This document shows positions 45,177 through 53,942 of a DNA stretch of 64,000 bases, in pieces; the first letter of the stretch is position 1; each line of letters opens with the position of its first letter. The position numbers and the translations under genes were made by a program. The notes beneath the pieces were generated by a model. The model did not search any database. It was not told the origin of the DNA and saw nothing but the letters and a program-made list of their open reading frames with translations. The stretch covers positions 1,178,001 to 1,242,000 of the forward strand of contig JADJWH010000001.1 in assembly GCA_016716465.1 (NCBI GenBank), written 5' to 3'. The DNA is from Gammaproteobacteria bacterium. GTDB taxonomy: Bacteria; Pseudomonadota; Gammaproteobacteria; SZUA-140.

Positions 45177-45839
45177 TCACTCGGTCTCGACAGCCAGCAT
45201 ATGCTGCGCGCGCCGCCCCTCGCGACCTGCCGGATCGAGTTCCTGCGCGCGCTTCAGCAGATGCACGGTATCATCCGGACGCTCGTTCATCCGCGCGACC
45301 GTAGCCGCGGACACCAGGACGGAGGCGCGAAAACCCGGCGACATGAAGTCGAGGCGAGGATCCCGCTGGAGCTCGCGCAGCAGGCGCTGGCCGTCCTCCA
45401 GGCGATTGTAGAAACTGGGGATGTGCAGGAAGGCGTTGGCAATGACGAGCTTGGTCTCGAGAATGCTCGACGCCGTGACTGCGCCGTCGTCGCCCTCCTG
45501 CCGCGACAGCATGACCAGGGCGGCGTCGAGATCACGCACGGCCTGGCCGGTGTTGGTACGCTTGGCCGTCACGTTGCTGCCGTCCCTCCCGAGCAGCGCC
45601 CCGCAGGCGCCGAGGTAGGCCTGAACGAGAGGATCGTCCGGGCGCTCCGCCTTCAATTCCCTGAATAACCGCAGCGCCTCGCGCACCGCGCGCTTGTCCC
45701 CGTCGACACCCTGGTAGAAGAGTTCGCGCCCTGTCGTGATGGCGGGGTCGGTGACGTCCGCCCGCGCCCCGGGCGCCAGCGATAACAGGAACGCCCCCAG
45801 CAGCACACTCAATCGAAGCACATACGTGGATCCCGTCAT
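45177..45839 (-). CDS. Secreted helical-repeat (TPR-like) protein, unknown
   Basis: The 220-residue protein has a signal peptide (LSVLLGAFLLSLAPGARA) and helical repeats resembling TPRs (REALRLFRELKAERPDDPLV and the C-terminal DTVHLLKRAQELDP). No catalytic site is evident. It may be a periplasmic adaptor. It is a single gene 89 bases beyond tRNA-Leu. Confidence 0.7.
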   Translation of the reverse strand: MTGSTYVLRLSVLLGAFLLSLAPGARADVTDPAITTGRELFYQGVDGDKRAVREALRLFRELKAERPDDPLVQAYLGACGALLGRDGSNVTAKRTNTGQAVRDLDAALVMLSRQEGDDGAVTASSILETKLVIANAFLHIPSFYNRLEDGQRLLRELQRDPRLDFMSPGFRASVLVSAATVARMNERPDDTVHLLKRAQELDPAGREGRRAQHMLAVETE

Positions 45840-46005
45840 GGTTTCCCTCTCTCAGGCTGTACATCGATGAATGCACCTATCTTAATCCATACCCCGCCGT
45901 CGCTCCTAGCCGTCCGTCGGTAAAATTCCGGCCCTCGCCCGGGTGACGGCCGGCTTGGCGAGCCAGCCCCGATACGGCGCGATGAGAAACTGCAATAATC
46001 ACCCC

Positions 46006-46581
46006 ATGAGCACCCGACTCATCGCCTGCAACAAACCCTACGATATGCTGTGCCAGTTCAGTGACGCGGGCGGTGCGCGACGGACGCTGGCCGATTGCCT
46101 GCGCGCGCCGGGTTTCCGTCCGGCGGGCCGCCTCGACCGCGACAGCGAGGGCCTGGTCCTGCTCACCGACGACGGCACGCTGCAGCAGCGCATCGCGCAT
46201 CCGCGCTTCAAGTTATGGAAGACCTACTGGGTACAGGTGGAAGGCATCCCGGACAACGTCGCGCTGCGCCGGCTGGCGGCGGGCGTGGAACTGAACGATG
46301 GGCCGACCCGGCCGGCGCGCGTCGAACGCATCGAGGAACCGGCCGGACTGTGGCAGCGCGATCCGCCCATCCGGTTCCGGGCGAACATCCCCGCCGCCTG
46401 GATCCGGTTGTCCATCCGCGAGGGCCGCAACCGCCAGGTGCGGCGCATGACCGCCGCGGTCGGCCACCCCACCCTGCGCCTGATCCGCTACGCGATCGGC
46501 GCCATCACGCTGGACGGGCTGGCTCCGGGTGCGTGGCGCTACGTGGATCCGGCCTGTCTGAAAGACAGGACTGAAGACTAA
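46006..46581 (+). CDS. rluE: 23S rRNA pseudouridine synthase RluE
   Basis: This 191-residue RsuA-type pseudouridine synthase has PAGRLDRDSEGLVLLTDDG with the catalytic Asp, FKLWKTYWVQVEG, and EGRNRQVRRMTAAVGHPTLR. It lacks an N-terminal S4 domain, as RluE does. E. coli RluE modifies U2457 of 23S rRNA. The ATG at 46006 (MSTRLIACNKPYDML) fits the family start; the upstream frame extension is not conserved in type. Confidence 0.92.
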   Translation: MSTRLIACNKPYDMLCQFSDAGGARRTLADCLRAPGFRPAGRLDRDSEGLVLLTDDGTLQQRIAHPRFKLWKTYWVQVEGIPDNVALRRLAAGVELNDGPTRPARVERIEEPAGLWQRDPPIRFRANIPAAWIRLSIREGRNRQVRRMTAAVGHPTLRLIRYAIGAITLDGLAPGAWRYVDPACLKDRTED

Positions 46582-46601
46582 AGACTCAGTTCTGTATTTT
46601 T
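46567..46601 (+). terminator. Probable rho-independent terminator of rluE
   Basis: The stem AGGACTGA / TCAGTTCT (8 bp, one G-U pair), with an 11-base loop that includes the rluE stop codon, is followed by GTATTTTT. It overlaps the convergent end of pldA. Confidence 0.45.
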
Positions 46602-47539
46602 CACAACCAGTCGTTCAGCATGATACCGAGGCCGAGACGGGTCACCGAGCGGTCGTAATCGATCAGGCTTTCGCCGTAGCCGTTGAAGATCTGCACATAG
46701 CCCTTGATCCTGTCCTTGAGCGGGAAGCTCCAGTCGAGCTGTATCGCCCCATGGTTGTCACCACCGGTCTTGAGGTTGTTGCGGAACAGCAGGCTGTAGA
46801 CATGGCGTTCGCTCTCGTAGGCCAGCGTCAGGTCGCCGTGGCCGAGATAGTCCTCGATGTCAGGGTTGTCGTCATCCTCGACATCCTCGGGCAGGCGGTA
46901 CCAGGGCCGGAAGCTGATCACCAGGTTGCGCCGCTCCAGGATGAAGTTGGCATAGAGGCGGTTCCAGCTGCGCGAAGACTCCTCGGTCTGGCCATTCGAC
47001 TGATGCACGAAACCGAATACCAGCATGCGATTGCGCATGCCGAGCACGTCGAAATCGGTGGTAAAGGAGAGCATGGCCTCGGGTTCATGACTGGTTTCGC
47101 GGAACGGCGAAGAAATCTCGCGGTTGTAGGCCTGCCAGTAGGCCTGCTGGGTATAGGCCAGTGACAAGTGGCCATTGTCGCCGAAGATATGGCGCCACAC
47201 GCTGAACTTCAGGCTGATCTGGAACTTCATCTCGATGCTGTCCAGATCGCCGCCATCCCCACCCACGGCGGCGCCGTTGGGGCGGCTGTTATAGGAGATC
47301 GGTAACAGATAGGTCGGCTTGTGCGAGGTCAACACGAAGGGATTGTCCTGGGACATCTGCTCGATCTCGATGCGCTTGTCGAGCGGCGACTGGTAGGTAT
47401 GGCCCGTCGTCACGCTCGAGGACGGCGCGGCGGCCTCCTCCGCCCGCGCGCCCGCGATCGCCATCACGCACATGACAGCCGGCAGGATGCGGCGCCCCGC
47501 CGCCAACGTGCCGCCACCCGCGGAATGCCTTGTCCTCAT
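46601..47539 (-). CDS. pldA: Outer-membrane phospholipase A (OMPLA)
   Basis: This 312-residue outer-membrane beta-barrel has a signal peptide (ILPAVMCVMAIAGARA). The catalytic triad spacing of OMPLA is exact: FVHQSNGQTEESSRSWNRLY has His, Ser at +2 and Asn at +14 (His142/Ser144/Asn156 in E. coli). Strands with alternating aromatic residues run to the C-terminal IMLNDWL. It hydrolyses phospholipids mislocalised to the outer leaflet. It overlaps the permease gene upstream by 4 bases. Confidence 0.93.
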   Translation of the reverse strand: MRTRHSAGGGTLAAGRRILPAVMCVMAIAGARAEEAAAPSSSVTTGHTYQSPLDKRIEIEQMSQDNPFVLTSHKPTYLLPISYNSRPNGAAVGGDGGDLDSIEMKFQISLKFSVWRHIFGDNGHLSLAYTQQAYWQAYNREISSPFRETSHEPEAMLSFTTDFDVLGMRNRMLVFGFVHQSNGQTEESSRSWNRLYANFILERRNLVISFRPWYRLPEDVEDDDNPDIEDYLGHGDLTLAYESERHVYSLLFRNNLKTGGDNHGAIQLDWSFPLKDRIKGYVQIFNGYGESLIDYDRSVTRLGLGIMLNDWL

Positions 47540-48411
47540 AGCAGGATCAGGGCCACGCCGGCGACCATCAACACGCTCGCGAGGAGGTGGCGTCCGGCGG
47601 GACGCTCGTGAAACAGAACCATGGCGAATACGATAGCGAAAATCAGGCTGCTCCGCTTGACCGCGAGGAAATACGCCACCTCCACCCCGGCGATGGCGAT
47701 GAAGTGCGTCACCACCATGACGGCCATCAGTCCGCCGACCAGGAACAGCGGCAGAGGTCGCCGCGCCAGCACACGCAACCCGGCGGGCCGCAGGACAAGG
47801 GTCGCCGCCAGCGCGGTGCCGCCGATGAACACGAAGTAAAACGCGCCGAAACTCTCCGGCGTGGCGTATCCCATGACCCGCTTGCCCAGCGCCGAGGTGA
47901 CGGCATAGACCACGGCCACGAGGAGCATCTCGCGCGCGCCGCGCTCACGGGTGATGGCGCGCAGCGGCTCGAGCCCGGCGCGGAGGACCCCGCGCGAATC
48001 CCGCTCCAGATTGAGCAGGTAGGTACCGAGCACCACCAGCAGAATACCGGAGAAACCGCGCGCGCTGATGGTCTCGCCGAGAAACAGATAGCCGGTCAGC
48101 ACGTTGAACACCGGGGTAAAGGACACATACGGCAGCGTGAGGTAGAGCGGGCTGTCGCGGATGGCGCGCACGTAGAGCCACATCGCCCCCAGTTCGAGCG
48201 GGGTGAGCACCAGCATGCCGCCCCAGAACGCCGGCGGCAGCGCGTCCGGGATCGGAGTCGCCATGGCGAGCGGCAGCAACATGATCCCCGGCACGGCGAA
48301 GCGCAGCAGCACCAGCTCCCAGCCGCGATAGTCCCGGAAATAGTGCCGGGTCAGGGCATCCGCCGCGCCAAGGGAGATGGCGCAGATCAGCGCGAGGACG
48401 AGCCAGTGCAC
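47536..48411 (-). CDS. EamA/DMT-family inner-membrane transporter
   Basis: This 291-residue protein has ten hydrophobic helices in two EamA halves, e.g. LYLTLPYVSFTPVFNVLTGY then LFLGETIS, and AYFLAVKRSSLIFAIVFAMV then LFHERPAGRH. The family exports small metabolites or amino acids; the substrate is unknown. Its stop overlaps the start of pldA, so both are probably one transcript. Confidence 0.85.
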   Translation of the reverse strand: MHWLVLALICAISLGAADALTRHYFRDYRGWELVLLRFAVPGIMLLPLAMATPIPDALPPAFWGGMLVLTPLELGAMWLYVRAIRDSPLYLTLPYVSFTPVFNVLTGYLFLGETISARGFSGILLVVLGTYLLNLERDSRGVLRAGLEPLRAITRERGAREMLLVAVVYAVTSALGKRVMGYATPESFGAFYFVFIGGTALAATLVLRPAGLRVLARRPLPLFLVGGLMAVMVVTHFIAIAGVEVAYFLAVKRSSLIFAIVFAMVLFHERPAGRHLLASVLMVAGVALILL

Positions 48412-48555
48412 GTCAGCCTGGCTGCCCGGCGGGTCGGAGGGGGGATCTGGGCTGTTTCATGTGTTCCCGTTGCCTTTGCATGGCGCGGCCCCTACCATCG
48501 CACGATGCACGCGCCGGGACCGGCGCACCCGATATTACTGGAACCTGTGGAATAC

Positions 48556-49386
48556 ATGAAGACGACTTCTATCGACGCGCTTATCGAGCGCCATGCCGTC
48601 CTGTTGCTCGACGCCTACGGCGTGCTGGTGGACACCGCAGGCGCGTTGCCCGGCGCGCGCGAGTTGATCGGGCGCCTCAACCGCATGGGCAAACCCTACT
48701 ACCTGCTGACCAATGACGCCTCCAAACTGCCGGAGACCGCGAGCCGGCGCTATCGGGGATTTGGACTGGAGATCGACCCCGATCGCATCATCTCCGCCGG
48801 CACGCTGCTGCCCGCCTGTTTCGAGGAGCACGGGTTCACGGGCAGTCGTTGCGCGGTGCTCGGCACACCGGACAGCGTCCGCTTCGTCGAGCAGGCCGGC
48901 GGGGTCAGCATGCCTCTGGGGGAGGATTTCGAGACCCTGGTCCTGTGCGACGAGAATGGCTTTCCGTTCCTGGACGGCATCGACCGCACCCTGTCCGTGC
49001 TCTATGCCCGGATCGACCGCGGCGACGGGGTGCATCTGATCCTGCCCAACCCCGACCTGGTATTTCTCAAGTCCGCCGGAGAGTACGGCATCGCCGCCGG
49101 CACCATGGCGCTGATGTTCGAGGCGGCGCTCGCCCTGCGCTATCCGGGGCGCACCGACCTGGGTTTCCTCCGCCTCGGCAAGCCGCATGCGACGATCTTC
49201 GCGGAGGCGCTGCGCCGCAGCGGCACGCGCGACATGATCATGATCGGCGACCAGCTCGCCACCGATATCCGCGGCGCGCGCGAGTTCGGTCTCGACGCAG
49301 CGCTGGTCGCGGGCGGCATCTCGGCCGCCATCCCGGCATCGCTACCGGCGCATCTGCGCCCCACCTGGCTGCTCGACGGACTCTAA
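48556..49386 (+). CDS. HAD-IIA family protein with DAYG nucleophile motif
   Basis: This 276-residue class-IIA HAD protein has motif II YLLTNDASKLP, Lys in LRLGKPHATIFAEAL and motif IV MIGDQLATDIRGARE. Motif I is LLLDAYGVLVD: the nucleophile Asp is present, but the +2 Asp, usually the acid/base of phosphatases, is Tyr. The ATG at 48556 is used; a longer frame to 47587 covers the antisense of the permease gene and is spurious. Ordinary phosphatase activity is therefore uncertain. Confidence 0.82.
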   Translation: MKTTSIDALIERHAVLLLDAYGVLVDTAGALPGARELIGRLNRMGKPYYLLTNDASKLPETASRRYRGFGLEIDPDRIISAGTLLPACFEEHGFTGSRCAVLGTPDSVRFVEQAGGVSMPLGEDFETLVLCDENGFPFLDGIDRTLSVLYARIDRGDGVHLILPNPDLVFLKSAGEYGIAAGTMALMFEAALALRYPGRTDLGFLRLGKPHATIFAEALRRSGTRDMIMIGDQLATDIRGAREFGLDAALVAGGISAAIPASLPAHLRPTWLLDGL

Positions 49387-49388
49387 AT

Positions 49389-49412
49389 GGGGACAGACTT
49401 AAGTCCGTCCCC
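49389..49412. repeat. REP-like palindromic element 3
   Basis: GGGGACAGACTT / AAGTCCGTCCCC forms a 12-bp near-perfect palindrome with no loop, starting 3 bases after the HAD-IIA stop. It shares the GGGGAC core with elements 1 and 2 about 25 kb away, and may act as a bidirectional 3'-end structure between convergent genes. Confidence 0.8.
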
Positions 49413-49423
49413 ATCCTTATTAT

Positions 49424-50344
49424 TCAGAAATACGCCGCCGCGATGGCGTCGTTGACGCGTATCAGGCCGAGCTGGAGATCGTCGATGAAACGATGGAGCT
49501 CGTCCTGCTGCAACAGGTCGGGCTTGGCGGCGCGCACCAGATCCTGCACCTCGTGCAGCGCGCCGAGCGGAACGGCGGGCCGCGGGAGCTGGCGCAGGCA
49601 GGACTCGGCCTCGGAAACAGCGTGATAGAACGAACGCGGGAAACAGCGTTCCTGCAGCAGGAAACGCAGCACATCGGGACGGCGCACGCGCACCTGCATG
49701 GTACGGCGGTACATCTGATAGGCGGTGAGCGATTTCAGCACGCTCATCCACTGGATATTCTCGAACGGCGTCAGGTCCTCGTGCAGCTCCGGGAGCAGCG
49801 TCACCGAACGCACATCGATGATGCGCGTGGTCATGTCGGCACGCTCGAGGTTGCGGCCCATGCGCAGGAAGTCATAGCCCTCGTCGTGCATCATGGCGCC
49901 GGAGAGCACACCGGTGATGGTCTGCACGCCGCGGATGACTCCGCTCAGGAAGTCATAGCGCGAACGCTGCACCAGAGCGAGTCCGGCGTTCTCCTTCGCG
50001 AACAGGTAGAGCTGGTTCACCTGCTCCCACACCTCGCGCGGCATGAAGTCGCGCGTGGTGCGCGCGTTCTCGCGCGCCGCGTACAGCGAGCTCAGCAGCG
50101 AGCCGGGGTTGTTGGAGCTCGCGACGAGGAAGCGCACCACACTGCGTTCGTCCACTTCCTGGTGCTGGGCGAAGAACAGCGGCCGGCTGCCGCTGATGTC
50201 GATGATCGGTTCCCATCCGGGGCGAATGTGCCGCGGCAGGTCGAGCAGCAAATGGGTGTTGACGTTGACCAGGCGCGCGGTGTTCTCGGCGCGCTCGATA
50301 TAGCGCGCCATCCAGTACAGGTTGTTGGCCACGCGCGACAGCAT
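49424..50344 (-). CDS. Alpha-E domain protein (DUF403/COG2307)
   Basis: This 306-residue all-helical protein starts MLSRVANNLYWMARYIERAE, the conserved alpha-E start, and contains SSLYAARENARTTRDFMPRE and FLRMGRNLERADMTTRIIDV. Family members accompany circularly permuted ATP-grasp proteins. The ATG at 50342-50344 comes 2 bases after the ATP-grasp stop, so the long 703-residue open frame (to 51535) is a read-through of the other gene's antiphase. Biochemical function is unknown. Confidence 0.88.
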   Translation of the reverse strand: MLSRVANNLYWMARYIERAENTARLVNVNTHLLLDLPRHIRPGWEPIIDISGSRPLFFAQHQEVDERSVVRFLVASSNNPGSLLSSLYAARENARTTRDFMPREVWEQVNQLYLFAKENAGLALVQRSRYDFLSGVIRGVQTITGVLSGAMMHDEGYDFLRMGRNLERADMTTRIIDVRSVTLLPELHEDLTPFENIQWMSVLKSLTAYQMYRRTMQVRVRRPDVLRFLLQERCFPRSFYHAVSEAESCLRQLPRPAVPLGALHEVQDLVRAAKPDLLQQDELHRFIDDLQLGLIRVNDAIAAAYF

Positions 50345-50346
50345 GC

Positions 50347-51798
50347 TCAGGCCTCGGTATCCACGATCCAGGTATCCTTGCTGCCGCCGCCCTGGGAGGA
50401 GTTCACCACGCTCGAGCCCTTGCGCAGCGCGACGCGCGTCAGTCCGCCGGTGGTGACGTAGGTCTCCTGCCCGGACAGGATGAACGGGCGCAGGTCGACA
50501 TGGCGCGGCTCGACGCGGTTGCCGACCAGGGTGGGCGTCGTCGACAGGGTCAGGTGCGGCTGCGCGATGTAGTTGCGCGCGTCGCGCCGGATCAGGCGCG
50601 CGAAGCGTTCGCGCTCCTCCGCCGTCGACTGTGGACCGATCAGCATGCCGTAGCCGCCGGATTCGTTGGCCGGCTTGACCACCAGCTTCTCCAGATTGGC
50701 GATCACGTAATCGCGCTCGTCGCGGTTGACGCAGCGGTAGGTCGGCACATTCGGCAACAACGGCTCCTCCGCCAGGTAGTAGCGGATCAGGTCGGGCACA
50801 TAGCTGTAAATGACCTTGTCGTCGGCGACGCCGGCCCCGGGCGCATTGGCGAGCGCGACCTTGCCGGCCTTCCACGCCCGCATCAGCCCCGGCACGCCGA
50901 GCAGCGAGTCCGCATTGAACACCTCGGGGTCGAGGAACAGGTCGTCGATGCGGCGGTAGATGACATCGACGCGAGCAAGTCCGTCGACGGTGCGCATGTA
51001 CACGCAATCGTCGTTGCCGACGACCAGGTCGCTGCCCTCCACCAGCTCCGCACCCATCTGCTGCGCCAGATAGGAATGCTCGAAGTAGGCTGAGTTGAAC
51101 ACCCCGGGCGTCAGTACCACCACCTCGGGCCGCGGGCCGGGTCGCGGCGACAGCGATGCCAGCATGTCGTACAGCTGCGAGGGATAGTCGTCGACCGGGA
51201 GGATGCTGTGGCTCTGGAACAGCTCCGGGAAAACGCGCTTCATCACTGCGCGGTTCTCCAGCATGTACGAGATCCCGGACGGTACGCGCAGGTTGTCCTC
51301 CAGCACGTACACGGTGCCATCGCTGTCGCGCACCAGGTCGGAACCGCAGATGTGCGCCCATACGCCGCGCGGCGGATCGATGCCGACGCATTGCGGGCGG
51401 AAGTTCTTCGAATCCGCGATCAGTTCCGCCGGGACGACCCCGTCCTGCAACGCACGCTGTCCATGGTAGACGTCGTCGATGAACAGATTGAGCGCGCGCA
51501 CGCGCTGGCGCAGCCCGGCCTCGATGCGGCGCCACTCATCGCGGGCAATGACGCGCGGGATGATATCGAACGGCCAGGCGCGGTCGATGGAGCCTTCTTC
51601 CTCCGTGTAGACGCGGAAGGTGATACCCATGACTCGGATGGCCAGCTCCGCCGCCGCCTTGTACTCGGCGATCTCCTCGTCCTTGAGCGCGCGCAGGTAC
51701 TGGCACAGCATACGCGCGGCCGGCCGTGCGCGGCCGGCCGCGCGTATCAGCTCGTCGTGTATGCCCTTGACTCTGTAACTCCCCCAGCGGATCGCCAT
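50347..51798 (-). CDS. Circularly permuted ATP-grasp protein (COG2308)
   Basis: This 483-residue protein has the family order: GITFRVYTEEEGSIDRAWPF, IDDVYHGQRALQDGVVP, YVLEDNLRVPSGISYMLENR, VEGSDLVVGNDDCVYMRT, LVVKPANESGGYGML and HVDLRPFILSG. The lysine/Gly-rich and acidic motifs are those of an ATP-grasp fold in permuted order. It is predicted to form amide (peptide) bonds. It is divergently transcribed from the Anbu gene 151 bases away and translationally coupled to the alpha-E gene. Confidence 0.9.
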   Translation of the reverse strand: MAIRWGSYRVKGIHDELIRAAGRARPAARMLCQYLRALKDEEIAEYKAAAELAIRVMGITFRVYTEEEGSIDRAWPFDIIPRVIARDEWRRIEAGLRQRVRALNLFIDDVYHGQRALQDGVVPAELIADSKNFRPQCVGIDPPRGVWAHICGSDLVRDSDGTVYVLEDNLRVPSGISYMLENRAVMKRVFPELFQSHSILPVDDYPSQLYDMLASLSPRPGPRPEVVVLTPGVFNSAYFEHSYLAQQMGAELVEGSDLVVGNDDCVYMRTVDGLARVDVIYRRIDDLFLDPEVFNADSLLGVPGLMRAWKAGKVALANAPGAGVADDKVIYSYVPDLIRYYLAEEPLLPNVPTYRCVNRDERDYVIANLEKLVVKPANESGGYGMLIGPQSTAEERERFARLIRRDARNYIAQPHLTLSTTPTLVGNRVEPRHVDLRPFILSGQETYVTTGGLTRVALRKGSSVVNSSQGGGSKDTWIVDTEA

Positions 51799-51837
51799 GG
51801 CGCGCAGCGCAGTATTTCCCCGTCGTTTTTCGTGCTA

Positions 51838-51851
51838 ATGTTCCCTAACAT
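51838..51851. promoter_or_regulatory. Inverted repeat in the divergent ATP-grasp/Anbu promoter region
   Basis: ATGTT-CCCT-AACAT is a perfect short inverted repeat in the 151-bp divergent intergenic region. It could be an operator controlling both directions; the short arms make chance possible. Confidence 0.3.
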
Positions 51852-51949
51852 ACCGCACGGGAAACCAGACCTGCAAACGGGATTGAGCGCTGCACTATGC
51901 GGGTGCACGCAACCAGAGCATTGATCCATATCGAAACAGGGACTCCACC

Positions 51950-52681
51950 ATGACGTACTGCCTCGCGATCAAAGTCGACCGCGGTCTGGTGTTCGCATCC
52001 GACTCATGCACCAGTGCCGGCGTTGATTACGTGACCACCTACAGCAAGATGCACTCCTTCATCTGGCCGGATGATCGCGTGATCTTCATCCTGACCTCGG
52101 GAAATCTCGCGACAACCCAGGCGGTCATCAACAACATCCGGCGCCACCTCGAGGACCCGGATGCCGATTTCGACCTGCGCCGGGCGCGGCACCTGTTCGA
52201 GATCGCTCACTACATCGGCGCCCTGAGCCAGACCGAGCAGCGCCAGCATGCGGATGCCGCGAAACACGCCAACATCAGCATCGAAGCGAGCTTTATCGTG
52301 GGTGGGCAGATCAACGGCCGCCCCCCCGAGATCCTGCTCATCTACCCCCAGGGCAATTACATCAGCGCATCGCCGCAAACACCATTCCTGCAAATCGGGG
52401 AAAACAAGTACGGCAAGCCGATCCTGGACCGCATGATTACCGGTGACACGACCCTGGAAGACGCGGCGCGCTGCGCGCTGGTGTCGCTGGACTCGACGAT
52501 GCGCAGCAACCTGTCGGTCGGACCGCCTATCGAAGTGGCGATATGCGAGAAGGACAGGCTGGATGCGCCGCGACGACTCAAGCTCACGCTGTCGATGCCG
52601 CTGTTCCAGTCGCTGCAGACGCGCTGGAACGAGGGTCTTCAGCATGCCTTCCGTGAACTGCCGCGGTTCGACTGGGAGTAA
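51950..52681 (+). CDS. Anbu proteasome-like peptidase
   Basis: This 243-residue Ntn-hydrolase starts MTYCLAIKVDRGLVFASDS, so Thr2 becomes the N-terminal nucleophile after Met removal. Asp at mature position 17 and Lys at ~32 match the Thr1/Asp17/Lys33 proteasome-type active site. C-terminal helices and length fit Anbu (ancestral beta-subunit, COG3484), which assembles into open rings or lock-washers. The start has AGGGA upstream. Context with an ATP-grasp ligase suggests it acts on a tagged or special peptide. Confidence 0.92.
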   Translation: MTYCLAIKVDRGLVFASDSCTSAGVDYVTTYSKMHSFIWPDDRVIFILTSGNLATTQAVINNIRRHLEDPDADFDLRRARHLFEIAHYIGALSQTEQRQHADAAKHANISIEASFIVGGQINGRPPEILLIYPQGNYISASPQTPFLQIGENKYGKPILDRMITGDTTLEDAARCALVSLDSTMRSNLSVGPPIEVAICEKDRLDAPRRLKLTLSMPLFQSLQTRWNEGLQHAFRELPRFDWE

Positions 52682-52701
52682 CCGCGGGACAGCGGAAAGG
52701 A

Positions 52702-53814
52702 TCAGCCTGCCGCCAGGTCCGCCCGCTTTCCAGCACTGTGGATAACAGCGTGGATAAACCGCAGCTTGTCCAGTGCCTGGCCGGCAACGGCGAAGGGGTA
52801 GGCGTCGGGCAGGCCCATGCTGCGGTTGAGGGCGTTGAGCGCGACGCTGAGACGCGTCCAATCCTCCATCACCGCGTCAAAGGAATCTGTCGCACCATAA
52901 CCCGAAGCGGCCTGCGCGCGGGCGGTCTCCACGGCGCTCAGGCGGCGCCCCTCGATACTGGAACCGAAATCCTGTGCGGTCTCCAGCGTATCGACCATAT
53001 GGAGATAATGCGCCCAGGTTTCCGCCCAGTCCTCCCATGGATGCATGCTCGCATAGGCGCTGATCCAGGACTGCTGCCAGCCCGGCGGTGACCCGCCGGC
53101 ATAATAGCGTTGCATCGCGTCCGCGTAGTCGGTGCGCTCATCGCCGAACAGGACGCGGTAACTGTCCAGCCAGGGCGAATCGGCGATCAGGCGGTCCCAG
53201 TAGTAATGCCCGCTCTCGTGACGGAAGTGCCCGAGCAGGGTGCGATAACGCTCGTTCATCTGCGTGCGGATGCGCTCGCGCACGCTGTCCTCGGCCTCCA
53301 TGATGTTGATGGTGATCACGCCGGTGCGGTGTCCGGTCATGACGCGGTGGTGCGGGGCGGTCTCATTGACGAACTCGTCCACCGTCGCCTGGGGGTCGGC
53401 CAGGAACTCGAAGGCCAGGCCCCGCGCCGGATCCTCGTCCCGCCCGGTGACCGGCAGGCCGAGTGCGTACAGGGTATACAGCAGCCGGCGCTTGGCGCCC
53501 TCGATGCGGTACCAGAGGGCCAGATTCTGCCCTTCTCCGAGATCGGGAATCAGGCGATTCAAGCGGCAGGAGGCGCAGTATTCCCGCGGTTCCTCGGCAG
53601 ACACCAGCCAGTTGCACACCTCATAATCCCGCTGGTTGCGGCACAGGCGGTAACGGCGGCCGTCCGCGAGCGCACGCAGCGTGCCCGACCCGTCAACCTC
53701 GAACGCGCTCAGCCGCCGCGCGCCGGGGAGAAAGCCGACGCCGCGCCCGCAGGCAAGACACAGGGTGTTCTCGAAATGCAGGGTGTTGCCGCATGCACAT
53801 GCAAAAGTCTTCAC
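52702..53814 (-). CDS. Zinc-ribbon / HExxH zinc-binding protein (DUF2248, COG4307)
   Basis: This 370-residue protein has an N-terminal zinc ribbon (CACGNTL, LCLACGRGVG, with further Cys at YCASCR) and a gluzincin-like GHFRHESGHYYWD with HESGH, plus downstream EDWAETWAHYLH, which may supply further metal ligands. The start is GTG 53814. It converges with the Anbu gene. Family members recur in the Anbu/alpha-E neighbourhood and are predicted peptidases. Confidence 0.85.
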   Translation of the reverse strand: MKTFACACGNTLHFENTLCLACGRGVGFLPGARRLSAFEVDGSGTLRALADGRRYRLCRNQRDYEVCNWLVSAEEPREYCASCRLNRLIPDLGEGQNLALWYRIEGAKRRLLYTLYALGLPVTGRDEDPARGLAFEFLADPQATVDEFVNETAPHHRVMTGHRTGVITINIMEAEDSVRERIRTQMNERYRTLLGHFRHESGHYYWDRLIADSPWLDSYRVLFGDERTDYADAMQRYYAGGSPPGWQQSWISAYASMHPWEDWAETWAHYLHMVDTLETAQDFGSSIEGRRLSAVETARAQAASGYGATDSFDAVMEDWTRLSVALNALNRSMGLPDAYPFAVAGQALDKLRFIHAVIHSAGKRADLAAG

Positions 53815-53942
53815 CGCATCGCCCCCAGTCCTCCGCCCCGGAACCGGATTTCACTATATCAATCCCGCGGCGCAATGTCCTACGCCCGCCCGATGACAGT
53901 CGGTCCGGCGGGCTTTCGGCCGGAGCCGAGATCCGCCGCGTG

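Noticed and set aside
47587..48555. N-terminal extension of the DAYG HAD protein
   Set aside because: It is the complement of the EamA permease gene and has a composition (Gln/His/Arg-rich) typical of a shadow.
49424..51535. A single 703-residue gene over the alpha-E region
   Set aside because: Only the part from ATG 50344 matches a family; the extension is an antiphase reading of the ATP-grasp gene, which itself ends at 50347.
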